This document shows positions 1 through 5,978 of a DNA stretch of 6,049 nucleotides, in pieces. The position numbers and the translations under genes are program-made. The notes under the pieces are model-generated. The model did not search any database, had not been told where the DNA came from, and was given only the letters and a program-made list of their open reading frames with translations. Position 1 is the stretch's first letter; each line of letters opens with the position of its first letter. Source of the DNA: an uncultured Parvularculaceae bacterium (GTDB taxonomy: Bacteria; Pseudomonadota; Alphaproteobacteria; Caulobacterales; Parvularculaceae); NCBI GenBank assembly GCA_947259815.1, contig CAMYNO010000242.1:1-6049 (forward strand), read 5' to 3'.

Positions 1-1848
1 CGCGCCAGCCGGGACATGCTGGGCGACGCCGCGCCGGCGGCGCTGGCCGAGCTGATCCAGGACAAGGAGCGGGCGCTGGATGCGCGCTGCCGGGCGCTGC
101 TCGACGACTGGGACGGCCTGCGCGAGGACTATGCCGGCGACGACTACGCCGTCTCGATCCGCGGCCGCGAGATCCGCTACGAGCTCCAGCGCGTCTCGCT
201 GTCGGGCACCAGGGTGCCGCGCGTGGCCCTGCCGACCTGGGAGGACGAGGGCGAGATCCTGCGTTGGCGGCTGCGCGAGAACCTGCCCGGGTCCTATCCC
301 TTCACCGCCGGCGTCTTCGCCTTCAAGCGCGAGGGCGAGGACCCGACCCGCATGTTCGCGGGCGAGGGCGATCCTAAGCGCACCAACCGCCGCTTCCACC
401 TGCTGTCGAAGGACAGCCCGGCCAAGCGCCTGTCGACCGCCTTCGACTCGGTCACCCTCTACGGCTGGGACCCGGACACGCGGCCCGACATCTGGGGCAA
501 GGTCGGCACCTCGGGGGTGTCGATCGCCACGCTCGACGACATGAAGGCGCTCTACGCGGGCTTCGACCTGTGCGACCCGTCGACGTCCGTGTCGATGACC
601 ATCAACGGCCCGGCGCCGACCATCCTGGCGATGTTCCTCAACATCGCCATCGACCAGCAGATCGATGGTTTCCGGGAGACGGAGGGCCGCGAGCCGTCAG
701 CCGAGGAAGCCGCCGCCATACGCGCGCGCACGCTCTCCACCGTCCGGGGCACCGTCCAGGCCGACATCCTCAAGGAGGACATGGGCCAGAACACGCTCCT
801 GTTCTCGACCGAGTTCTCGCTGAAGGTGATGGGCGACATCCAGGAGTATTTCGTCGCCCACGACGTGCGCAACTTCTACTCGGTGTCGATCTCCGGCTAC
901 CACATCGCCGAGGCCGGGGCGAACCCGATCACCCAGCTGGCGCTGACGCTGTCCAACGGCTTCACCTACGTCGAGGCCTATCTGGCGCGCGGCATGAACA
1001 TCGACGACTTCGCGCCCAACCTGTCCTTCTTCTTCTCCTACGGCATGGACCCGGAATATGCCGTCCTCGGCCGGGTCGCCCGGCGCATCTGGGCCGTGGT
1101 CATGCGTGAGAAATACGGCGCCGGCGAGCGCGCGCAGAAGCTCAAGTTCCACTCCCAGACGAGCGGCCGCTCGCTCCACGCCCAGGAGTATGCCTTCAAC
1201 GACATCCGCACGACGCTCCAGGCGCTGATCTCGACCTACGACAACACCAACAGCCTGCACACCAACGCCTACGACGAGGCGATCACCACGCCGAGCGAGG
1301 AGAGCGTGCGCCGGGCGATGGCGATCCAGCTCATCATCAACAAGGAATGGGGGCTTTCGAAGAACGAGAACCCCAACCAGGGCGCCTTCATCATCGAGGC
1401 GCTGACCGACCTGGTCGAGGAGGCCGTCCTCGCCGAATTCGACCGCATCGCCGAGCGCGGCGGCGTCCTCGGCGCCATGGAGCTCGGCTACCAGCGCGGG
1501 TTGATCCAGGAGGAGAGCCTCCACTACGAGACCCTCAAGCACGACGGCACCCTGCCGATCGTCGGGGTGAACACCTTCGTCGACCCCAACGCCGGCGAGT
1601 GGGGCGACGTGACCCTGGAGCTGGCGCGGGGCACGGAGGCGGAGAAGCAGGGGCAGCTTGACCGGCTGGCGGACTTCCACGCGCGCCACGCGGGCGAGGC
1701 GCCGGCGATGCTGGCGCGGCTTCAGGACGCGGTGCGCGCGGACGCGAACGTGTTCGAGGTGCTGATGGAGGCGGTGCGGGTGTGCTCGCTGGGGGAGATT
1801 ACGCGGGCGTTGTTCGAGGTGGGGGGGCAGTATCGAAGGAATATGTAA
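1..1848 (+). CDS. icmF: Fused isobutyryl-CoA mutase IcmF, C-terminal part (5' end outside window)
   Basis: This cytoplasmic adenosylcobalamin enzyme interconverts isobutyryl-CoA and n-butyryl-CoA. The frame is open from base 1, so the first ATG (base 16) is internal. The full family protein has an N-terminal B12 domain and a MeaI-like G-protein domain; both lie upstream, by my estimate about 480 residues. What is here is the linker and the mutase TIM-barrel and C-terminal region. Counting from the ATG at 16, visible landmarks are PFTAGVF (95-101), RMFAGEG (112-118), MTINGPAP (194-201), [11 protein letters not shown] (245-255), SGYHIAEAG (293-301, with the conserved active-site His296) and the C-terminus GGQYRRNM. 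Phe114 and Gln258 fit the Phe/Gln pair that sets isobutyryl-CoA over methylmalonyl-CoA specificity, and their 144-residue spacing matches what I recall for the Cupriavidus enzyme (F598/Q742). The gene is convergent with the phospholipase gene, 38 bases away, with no clear terminator between them. Its last codons look compositionally foreign (see findings). Confidence 0.95.
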   Translation, partial: RASRDMLGDAAPAALAELIQDKERALDARCRALLDDWDGLREDYAGDDYAVSIRGREIRYELQRVSLSGTRVPRVALPTWEDEGEILRWRLRENLPGSYPFTAGVFAFKREGEDPTRMFAGEGDPKRTNRRFHLLSKDSPAKRLSTAFDSVTLYGWDPDTRPDIWGKVGTSGVSIATLDDMKALYAGFDLCDPSTSVSMTINGPAPTILAMFLNIAIDQQIDGFRETEGREPSAEEAAAIRARTLSTVRGTVQADILKEDMGQNTLLFSTEFSLKVMGDIQEYFVAHDVRNFYSVSISGYHIAEAGANPITQLALTLSNGFTYVEAYLARGMNIDDFAPNLSFFFSYGMDPEYAVLGRVARRIWAVVMREKYGAGERAQKLKFHSQTSGRSLHAQEYAFNDIRTTLQALISTYDNTNSLHTNAYDEAITTPSEESVRRAMAIQLIINKEWGLSKNENPNQGAFIIEALTDLVEEAVLAEFDRIAERGGVLGAMELGYQRGLIQEESLHYETLKHDGTLPIVGVNTFVDPNAGEWGDVTLELARGTEAEKQGQLDRLADFHARHAGEAPAMLARLQDAVRADANVFEVLMEAVRVCSLGEITRALFEVGGQYRRNM

Positions 1849-1886
1849 AGAAAAACAGATAATCCCGTGGCATATTCAAACCGCGT

Positions 1887-2939
1887 CTATCGCTTTGGCA
1901 GCCTATAATCTGTATACAAGGGTTCGTATCTTTCAGCGGTAGCTGAAAAGAACTCGGATAGCCACGAATCTCTGTATTCAAGGAAGAGTTTCTGGCCCAG
2001 ATCGGGAAGAAGCTCTTTCGCTGTCTTCCAATCATCCATATCGATTTTGGGTTCGAAACCTGGTGCATCTACGCGAAGAATATTCTGTCGCCCAATAAGC
2101 AATCCCGCCTGGCCCAAACTATTCTGAGATTGCAGCGACATAGCCGAGTACATTATATCCTTCCAGAACCAAAGCCCGCCGATTTTTCGCTTCCACCAAC
2201 CAATCGAAAATTTCCTATCAATGCAACCGAGGCTGAGGACACGTACATTTTCTCGTGGTACAGAGAAAGAGGAGAGAGCTTCTACCAGAGCAACCATTAC
2301 GGGATTATTAGCCCATACGCCTCCATCAATAAGATAGTAGCCTTCGCCATTCTCGACGGGAGCAAAGAAGGTCGGTGCTGCGCTAGTTGCCAGTGCAACG
2401 TCTATGATCGGAACGCTCCAATCGCGATGATAGTCAGAATGATGGGGCGTCTTGTAAACAAAGACCTCACCGAAGAGACCGTCAGCTGCGGGGATGCAAA
2501 GGCGATTTTGCACCTGCCAAAGGGCACTATCGCCCACAATACGGTGGACTAAATTTCTTAGTTCATCCGACCGATAGCGATAACTAATAATGCCAAATAG
2601 TTTTCTCAGGAGTCGCTCAATCCGAGAAGCATCAGGAAACACTTTCCCGCCTTCGCATAGGTACAGATTCAATATTTCTGGAGCTGGAATTCTAAGGGCA
2701 ATAGCAAGAGCGATTATACCGCCAGTGGAAGTTCCTGCGATAAGGTCGAAATATTCGCCAATTCGACTGCCCACCGGTAGGCTTCGTTCCACCTCTGCCA
2801 AGAAAGTAGCTGGAAGTATTCCTCGGATGCCACCGCCATCAATGGTAAGGATGCGAAAGTTCCGGTCTCTTGGCCAATCTTGTTGAAGGCGCGTGTATTG
2901 AAGCGTGCCACTCGATCTGGGTATTCCGGTTGTTGCCAT
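1887..2939 (-). CDS. capV: Patatin-like phospholipase, CapV-type CBASS effector
   Basis: This is a 350-residue predicted lipid acyl hydrolase and the likely killing effector of the operon. All patatin landmarks are present: the oxyanion-hole motif DGGGIRG at 34-40, the nucleophile elbow GTSTG at 69-73 with catalytic Ser71, and DGG at 205-207 with catalytic Asp205, completing the Ser/Asp dyad. The length is close to that of Vibrio CapV. I see no signal peptide or membrane span, so it should be a soluble protein acting on membrane phospholipids when bound to a cyclic nucleotide; that activation is inferred from the family and the neighbours. The start at 2939 is supported by a GAAGG six bases upstream and by an in-frame TGA (2949-2951) that excludes a longer product. 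The gene begins inside the E2 frame, overlapping it by 226 bases. It is the last gene of the operon. Composition is poorer in GC than the flanks, suggesting transfer. Confidence 0.92.
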   Translation of the reverse strand: MATTGIPRSSGTLQYTRLQQDWPRDRNFRILTIDGGGIRGILPATFLAEVERSLPVGSRIGEYFDLIAGTSTGGIIALAIALRIPAPEILNLYLCEGGKVFPDASRIERLLRKLFGIISYRYRSDELRNLVHRIVGDSALWQVQNRLCIPAADGLFGEVFVYKTPHHSDYHRDWSVPIIDVALATSAAPTFFAPVENGEGYYLIDGGVWANNPVMVALVEALSSFSVPRENVRVLSLGCIDRKFSIGWWKRKIGGLWFWKDIMYSAMSLQSQNSLGQAGLLIGRQNILRVDAPGFEPKIDMDDWKTAKELLPDLGQKLFLEYRDSWLSEFFSATAERYEPLYTDYRLPKR

Positions 2940-3388
2940 TCGTAACCTTCATCGCCTGGATGAATGCCTCCGCCTTTCCATTTACCAGTTGTGTGCCATA
3001 TTTCATAGTAGCACAGCCACTTCGAAGTCCACGGTATAATGGTGTCGGCGATAGGCATGCTGAAATCCCACTCGCCAAACTGAGAAAAGTATAAGCACAA
3101 TCTAGGGCCACGACGACCAGTATATGGAAAGATGTGTGGAATTGGCTCGTCTGTCTTAGTTGTACGTCGACGTAGTGGTGGATCCACGACATATACCTGC
3201 GGCCGTAAGGTACGGTATTCTATCTCGCCTCTGCTTCCTCCGGTTTGGTACCAAACATGAATACGGTATGGTGTGTCGAAGCTAAAAACAGTCCCTACCC
3301 AATAGGCTCCCCAACTCCTGATAAATACGGCTTCGAATAAGTCGTATTTCGCTTGTATCAAATTGTCTTGCTCAAATGGCGTCAGCAT
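2714..3388 (-). CDS. E2-like ubiquitin-conjugating-type protein of type II-short CBASS, with an extended C-terminus
   Basis: A 224-residue protein with an E2 (UBC) fold signature. After a beta-rich N-terminal part, residues 83-124 resemble the E2 core: a degenerate HPN-like PHIF (84-87), LCLY with Cys98 as the likely catalytic thiol, GEW (105-107), a hydrophobic helix start MPIADTI (111-117) and PWTSKWL (119-125), then the type II-short family signature YEIWHTTGKW and GGGIHP (139-144). A second cysteine, Cys126, is less likely to be catalytic. By family knowledge this protein forms a thioester with the C-terminus of the partner CD-NTase and primes it for defence without a dedicated E1 or JAB peptidase; neither is encoded here. 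It follows the CD-NTase gene by 28 bases. The recognisable domain ends near residue 150, just where the effector gene starts; residues 150-224 are read from the effector's N-terminal coding region in another frame and resemble nothing I know. Only a weak GAAG precedes the start. Confidence 0.82.
   Translation of the reverse strand: MLTPFEQDNLIQAKYDLFEAVFIRSWGAYWVGTVFSFDTPYRIHVWYQTGGSRGEIEYRTLRPQVYVVDPPLRRRTTKTDEPIPHIFPYTGRRGPRLCLYFSQFGEWDFSMPIADTIIPWTSKWLCYYEIWHTTGKWKGGGIHPGDEGYEWQQPEYPDRVARFNTRAFNKIGQETGTFASLPLMAVASEEYFQLLSWQRWNEAYRWAVELANISTLSQELPLAV
2946..2950 (-). promoter_or_regulatory. Ribosome binding site of the phospholipase gene
   Basis: GAAGG lies six bases before the ATG at 2939, entirely inside the E2 reading frame. 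Because the E2 stop codon is 226 bases downstream of this start, stop-and-restart coupling cannot supply ribosomes here, so the effector needs its own initiation at this site. Confidence 0.6.
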
Positions 3389-3416
3389 TGCGATGCTTCT
3401 AGAATTGACACACCAA

Positions 3417-4661
3417 TTAATCGTCGCCGAAGAAGGTATTCGTAGGCGCTTTGATCCCTTCTTGGCGAGTATTCGGCGCCGAAAAGGCTGGCTCAGATAA
3501 TCCTGATGAACTTGCTGCTATGCCTCCGTAAACGGGGGAGAATCGAAGTCCGCCCTGTTGATCGACCTCTTGCATTTTATTCGAAAACTCTTCGAAGACT
3601 TGTATTGTGGGCCGCTCACCAAAAATATCGATCATAATTTCCTGCTTGCGCTGGAGTTGCGCTGTCTCAAGCTCAGCTAGTTGAGCTAGGAGCCTTCGAA
3701 GGTCCTCCATAAACATGGCTTGGTCGCTTATGCTCTCAGGCCAACGGTCAGTTAAGATGTCTTCATTGCACCGCGGATTTACGAGATGTATTACCTTACC
3801 CCTGGAGTGGGCGAGTTCAAGCGTGTTCAGAATTAGCTGTGCTTGAGCTTTCAGCTCCTCAGACAAAGATGAAGAGGTTCCAGAAAGTGAAGCAATTATG
3901 CGCGCGAGGACCACTGACGGAGGCATTCGAACTTTGCGTGTATCGAACACCTTATTGCGCCACCTCTTGAAAAGTTGAAAGGCCACTATACGTTTCGATC
4001 GCATGAGGGATGGATGCATGTCAGGTATTGGATTTGATGGTGCCTCGGCGAGGTAGTGTGCTTGTGATCGAGATGCGTATTCCTTAGAAAACTCAATATC
4101 AGGCGGCATGCTCTCTAGAAACCACTCAGCGAATCCAAAGGGATTGGCAGTAAGATAGTATTCGATTTCAATAAGATTATCAGATTTCTTGCTGTGGAAA
4201 ATGATGCTTGTCTTTGGTTCACGTGTTGGCTGCAAAATGGCCGGGGTGATATCCAAATGCATTTCCGAATACGAAACAGTTACGCAACGACTGTTGCGAT
4301 CGGCCATATTGTAATACCGGGAACCTTTGTCGCCTCTTATTGAAAGGAACAGCGTATCTAGTGTTTCAGTGGGCGAAAGGGTTGTTGGAAGAGATAGTTG
4401 TGCGACGATGTCGAGATCAAATTCGTCGTTCTTCAGCTTAGACGCGATCGCCGTACCAATTGCCATAGAGCCTTGTGGATACAGCAGTTCCACTCGACCT
4501 TGTAGGGGGCTACCGTCGCGATCAATCCAGTGTGCAATGGTGGCATAACGTTCTGCCGCAGTCTCGCGGAGGTGGGGTGGCAATTGAATCTTGATTGCTA
4601 CGTCTGCGAGCAGAATATCGGTGATTCCGGAAATCGGTGGTTGGATCATGAGACTTGACAT
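3417..4661 (-). CDS. CD-NTase (cGAS/DncV-like nucleotidyltransferase) of CBASS
   Basis: A 414-residue cytoplasmic nucleotidyltransferase predicted to make a cyclic di- or trinucleotide alarm signal from NTPs on phage infection. The catalytic signature is complete: GS at 64-65 in YPQGSMAIGT, metal-binding Asp82 and Asp84 in EFDLDIV, and a third acidic residue, Asp137, in MHLDITP. The helical C-terminal half (about 205-350) fits the OAS1/DncV-like domain. The last 45 or so residues are rich in Ser, Pro, Ala and Gly, look disordered, and end in FFGDD; such a tail suits conjugation by the neighbouring E2. The product nucleotide and the clade cannot be told from sequence alone. The start at 4661 has AGGA three bases upstream (4665-4668) and a GAGGG further out; an alternative ATG at codon 5 has no comparable site. 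It is the first gene of the operon and lies in the low-GC segment. Confidence 0.93.
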   Translation of the reverse strand: MSSLMIQPPISGITDILLADVAIKIQLPPHLRETAAERYATIAHWIDRDGSPLQGRVELLYPQGSMAIGTAIASKLKNDEFDLDIVAQLSLPTTLSPTETLDTLFLSIRGDKGSRYYNMADRNSRCVTVSYSEMHLDITPAILQPTREPKTSIIFHSKKSDNLIEIEYYLTANPFGFAEWFLESMPPDIEFSKEYASRSQAHYLAEAPSNPIPDMHPSLMRSKRIVAFQLFKRWRNKVFDTRKVRMPPSVVLARIIASLSGTSSSLSEELKAQAQLILNTLELAHSRGKVIHLVNPRCNEDILTDRWPESISDQAMFMEDLRRLLAQLAELETAQLQRKQEIMIDIFGERPTIQVFEEFSNKMQEVDQQGGLRFSPVYGGIAASSSGLSEPAFSAPNTRQEGIKAPTNTFFGDD

Positions 4662-4701
4662 GAATCCTGTCCCTCTTCCGCATATGTTGTGTCCACTCCC
4701 T

Positions 4702-4729
4702 GATCTAGGGGCATATTTCGTCGTTTCAA
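4702..4729 (-). promoter_or_regulatory. Candidate promoter of the CBASS operon
   Basis: On the minus strand TTGAAA (4724-4729) is followed after 16 bases by TAGATC (4702-4707). The -35 element is good and the -10 element is poor, about 40 bases before the CD-NTase start codon. It is the best candidate in the 263-base upstream gap, but the match is weak and untested. Confidence 0.3.
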
Positions 4730-4740
4730 GGCTTCTGGCA

Positions 4741-4763
4741 GGAGCGGGTCAGTGACCCGCTTC
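4741..4763. repeat. Palindromic hairpin A upstream of the CBASS operon
   Basis: A ten-pair stem with one G-U pair and an AGT triloop: arm GGAGCGGGTC (4741-4750) against GACCCGCTTC (4754-4763). There is no T-run on either side, so it does not look like an intrinsic terminator. It shares its left arm with the hairpin 61 bases further on and sits where the composition returns to GC-rich. Confidence 0.6.
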
Positions 4764-4801
4764 GTACCGGGTTTCGGTTCGAGGGAGAAGGGACCCATTG
4801 C

Positions 4802-4824
4802 GGAGCGGGTGACACACCCGCTCC
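4802..4824. repeat. Palindromic hairpin B upstream of the CBASS operon
   Basis: A perfect ten-pair stem with an ACA triloop: arm GGAGCGGGTG (4802-4811) against CACCCGCTCC (4815-4824). The first nine bases repeat the left arm of hairpin A. The pair resembles a REP-type or BIME-type intergenic element; no T-run supports a terminator. It lies between the 3' end of the DUF1353 gene and the CBASS operon, both on the minus strand, so it could also slow read-through or stabilise the upstream mRNA's 3' end. Confidence 0.6.
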
Positions 4825-4924
4825 AGCCGCAGTGGCGGGAATCCATTCCACAACACCGGGCCGCACGCCCCGCCCGACGCGAAAGCGGCCAGTCTCCAAA
4901 CAGCGGGGCTCGGGGCGCGCGGTT

Positions 4925-5467
4925 TCAGAGGTGCCCCAGCCACCCCTCCATCCGGTCGGCCAGATCGTATTCCTTCTCCGAGAAGGTCTCCCAGCCGTAG
5001 CTCGAATGGACCGCCTTGGAGATGCGGTCGCCCTGGAACACGGAGACGCCGGAGGCGTTCATGCCGGCGAACAGGACGGCGTCGGCGAAATTCCAGTCGC
5101 GCTCAAGGTCCTCGCGGGGTCGGAAGTCGGTCCAGGCCATGTAGAGATAGTCGTGGACGATGCTGGCCTCCAGGTGCGGGCCGATCGGGCCGATGATCGA
5201 CCAGAACAACCGGGGCACGGAGGCGAGGTCGGTATACATGCCGCGCGGCGCGGTGACGGTGTGGACGAAGCCGTCCGCCGGCCCGCCGCCCTCGGGGTGG
5301 CAGATCATGCTGACCGTGAAGTCCTCCGAGAGCTGCCACAGCGAGTCGGGCGCGTCGTCGGGCGGCGCGTGATGGCGCACCATGTGGAGCTCGTTCTCGT
5401 ATTTGAAATCCTCGATCGCCGCGACGGCGGTGTCGGGAAACGGGCAGTCTCCAGGGTCCCAGGGCAT
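4925..5467 (-). CDS. DUF1353 domain protein
   Basis: A 180-residue protein whose centre matches the DUF1353 family: PRGMYTDLASVPRLFW (74-89) and, after a short gap, a hydrophobic stretch with VHDYLY (104-109), then a helix with DWNFADAVLFAGM (124-136). The conserved Asp80, His105 and Asp106 suggest a metal or catalytic site, but the family has no established biochemical role. Members occur both in phage genomes and as isolated chromosomal genes. There is no signal peptide or membrane span. A strong AGGAGG (5473-5478), five bases before the ATG, decides the start. Composition is GC-rich like icmF, so it seems to belong to the host background rather than to the CBASS insert. It reads toward the CBASS operon on the same strand but is separated from it by 263 bases with hairpins, and I infer no functional link. 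Confidence 0.82.
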   Translation of the reverse strand: MPWDPGDCPFPDTAVAAIEDFKYENELHMVRHHAPPDDAPDSLWQLSEDFTVSMICHPEGGGPADGFVHTVTAPRGMYTDLASVPRLFWSIIGPIGPHLEASIVHDYLYMAWTDFRPREDLERDWNFADAVLFAGMNASGVSVFQGDRISKAVHSSYGWETFSEKEYDLADRMEGWLGHL

Positions 5468-5472
5468 GGCGT

Positions 5473-5478
5473 CCTCCT
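5473..5478 (-). promoter_or_regulatory. Ribosome binding site of the DUF1353 gene
   Basis: A consensus AGGAGG within GAGGAGGA, five bases before the start codon at 5467. It is the strongest ribosome binding site in the window. Confidence 0.75.
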
Positions 5479-5640
5479 CGAATGGCGCGCTGTGGGTGCG
5501 TCGTGAGTGTATAAGGAATTATATATTCAACCCAAGGGAGAAATACTCGGGCGGGGCCCAGACCCGCGCTGTCGGAAGCGGAGCACGTTTGTCGGGGCGG
5601 GTTTGTGCCCCGCCCGTGCCGGCGGCGGCGCGGCGGCGCC

Positions 5641-5668
5641 TTGAAAACCGGGTGCTTTTGACTATATT
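5641..5668 (+). promoter_or_regulatory. Candidate sigma70-type promoter facing the rightmost gene
   Basis: TTGAAA (5641-5646), a 16-base spacer and TATATT (5663-5668) form the best promoter-like pair in the GC-rich flank. Transcription would start near 5675 and leave a leader of about 300 bases before the ATG at 5979. That leader would contain the hairpins and direct repeats listed here. Confidence 0.4.
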
Positions 5669-5779
5669 CCTAGAATTGCGGGGCGGCCGGAAGCGGGGGC
5701 GATCAGGCCTCCCGCCGCCGGCCGGGCGGAGACGCCGATGATTACGAATGCCGACAGAGGCTGACGGTTTCCGAAGGCC

Positions 5780-5804
5780 CCCCTCTCCCCTTGGGGGAGA
5801 GGGG
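5780..5804. repeat. Perfect GC-rich palindrome, REP-like
   Basis: Eleven bases, CCCCTCTCCCC (5780-5790), pair perfectly with GGGGAGAGGGG (5794-5804) around a TTG loop. From general knowledge, palindromes of this CCCTCTCCC...GGGAGAGGG type are scattered through intergenic regions of many proteobacteria. No T-run follows, so a terminator is less likely than a dispersed repeat. Confidence 0.6.
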
Positions 5805-5853
5805 AAAGATCACGACACATGCCGACACCCGCCGGCCGGCGCCCTGTTCGGCG

Positions 5854-5886
5854 GATGATAACCTTTAACAACCGATGATAACCTTT
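5854..5886. repeat. 13-bp direct repeat with 20-bp period, possible operator
   Basis: GATGATAACCTTT occurs at 5854-5866 and again at 5874-5886, exactly 20 bases apart, about two helical turns. GATTATCG follows at 5891-5898, so GATAA (5877-5881) and TTATC (5893-5897) also form an inverted pair across 11 bases. The AT-rich motif stands out in GC-rich surroundings about 100 bases before the next start codon. Face-aligned spacing fits a regulator binding site; no regulator family can be named. Confidence 0.45.
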
Positions 5887-5916
5887 GCGGGATTATCGAA
5901 GCGGCAGGTGACCCAG

Positions 5917-5957
5917 GGGCGGGCCTGCCCCGGACGCGAGCCGGGGTCTGCCCGCCC
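5917..5957. repeat. Long imperfect hairpin just before the rightmost start codon
   Basis: GGGCGGGC (5917-5924) pairs with GCCCGCCC (5950-5957); after a 3x3 internal loop, CCCCGG (5928-5933) pairs with CCGGGG (5941-5946) around a seven-base loop. It ends 21 bases before the ATG at 5979 and 7 bases before its ribosome binding site, so it could affect translation. No T-run follows. Confidence 0.45.
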
Positions 5958-5978
5958 GCAACCCGAGAGGACCGAACG

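Larger units (their letters stand above)
5468..5978. other. Gene-free region between divergent genes, rich in inverted repeats
   Basis: About 510 bases with no ORF that looks coding. It separates the minus-strand DUF1353 gene from a probable plus-strand gene. An AT-rich patch (about 5507-5530) next to the DUF1353 gene may hold that gene's promoter, though I cannot fit clear -35 and -10 boxes. A seven-pair hairpin (GGGCGGG 5595-5601 against CCCGCCC 5609-5615) follows, then a candidate promoter, a REP-like hairpin, a direct repeat and a long imperfect hairpin, each listed separately. I see no tRNA or recognised riboswitch. Confidence 0.6.

Noticed and set aside
697..1689. A 330-residue open frame on the minus strand inside icmF
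   Set aside because: It is antisense to a well-conserved enzyme, is Val/Gly/Asp/Arg-rich as expected for GC-rich shadow frames, and has no recognisable domain.
1849..1886. Bidirectional terminator between icmF and the phospholipase gene
   Set aside because: The 38-base gap shows an A-run but no convincing inverted repeat.
2930..3000. Programmed -1 frameshift joining E2 to the phospholipase
   Set aside because: The frame offset would permit it, but I see no slippery heptamer near the junction, the effector frame has a TGA at 2949-2951, and the effector has its own ATG with GAAGG.
2839..3192. A 117-residue minus-strand frame inside the E2 gene
   Set aside because: It lies in the third frame, has no domain match, and the E2 signature and the patatin motifs account for this DNA.
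4646..4943. Small minus-strand frames of 64 and 66 residues upstream of the CD-NTase
   Set aside because: They read through the two hairpins, lack ribosome binding sites or family features, and are better explained as intergenic repeat sequence.
4832..5506. A 224-residue plus-strand frame across the DUF1353 gene
   Set aside because: It is the antisense shadow of a gene with a family match and a strong ribosome binding site, and its residues are the usual GC-rich low-information mix.
1835..5900. Flanking direct repeat (att-like) formed by TATCGAAG at about 1831 and 5893
   Set aside because: The match is only eight bases, and the second copy lies far beyond the low-GC segment; chance is a sufficient explanation.
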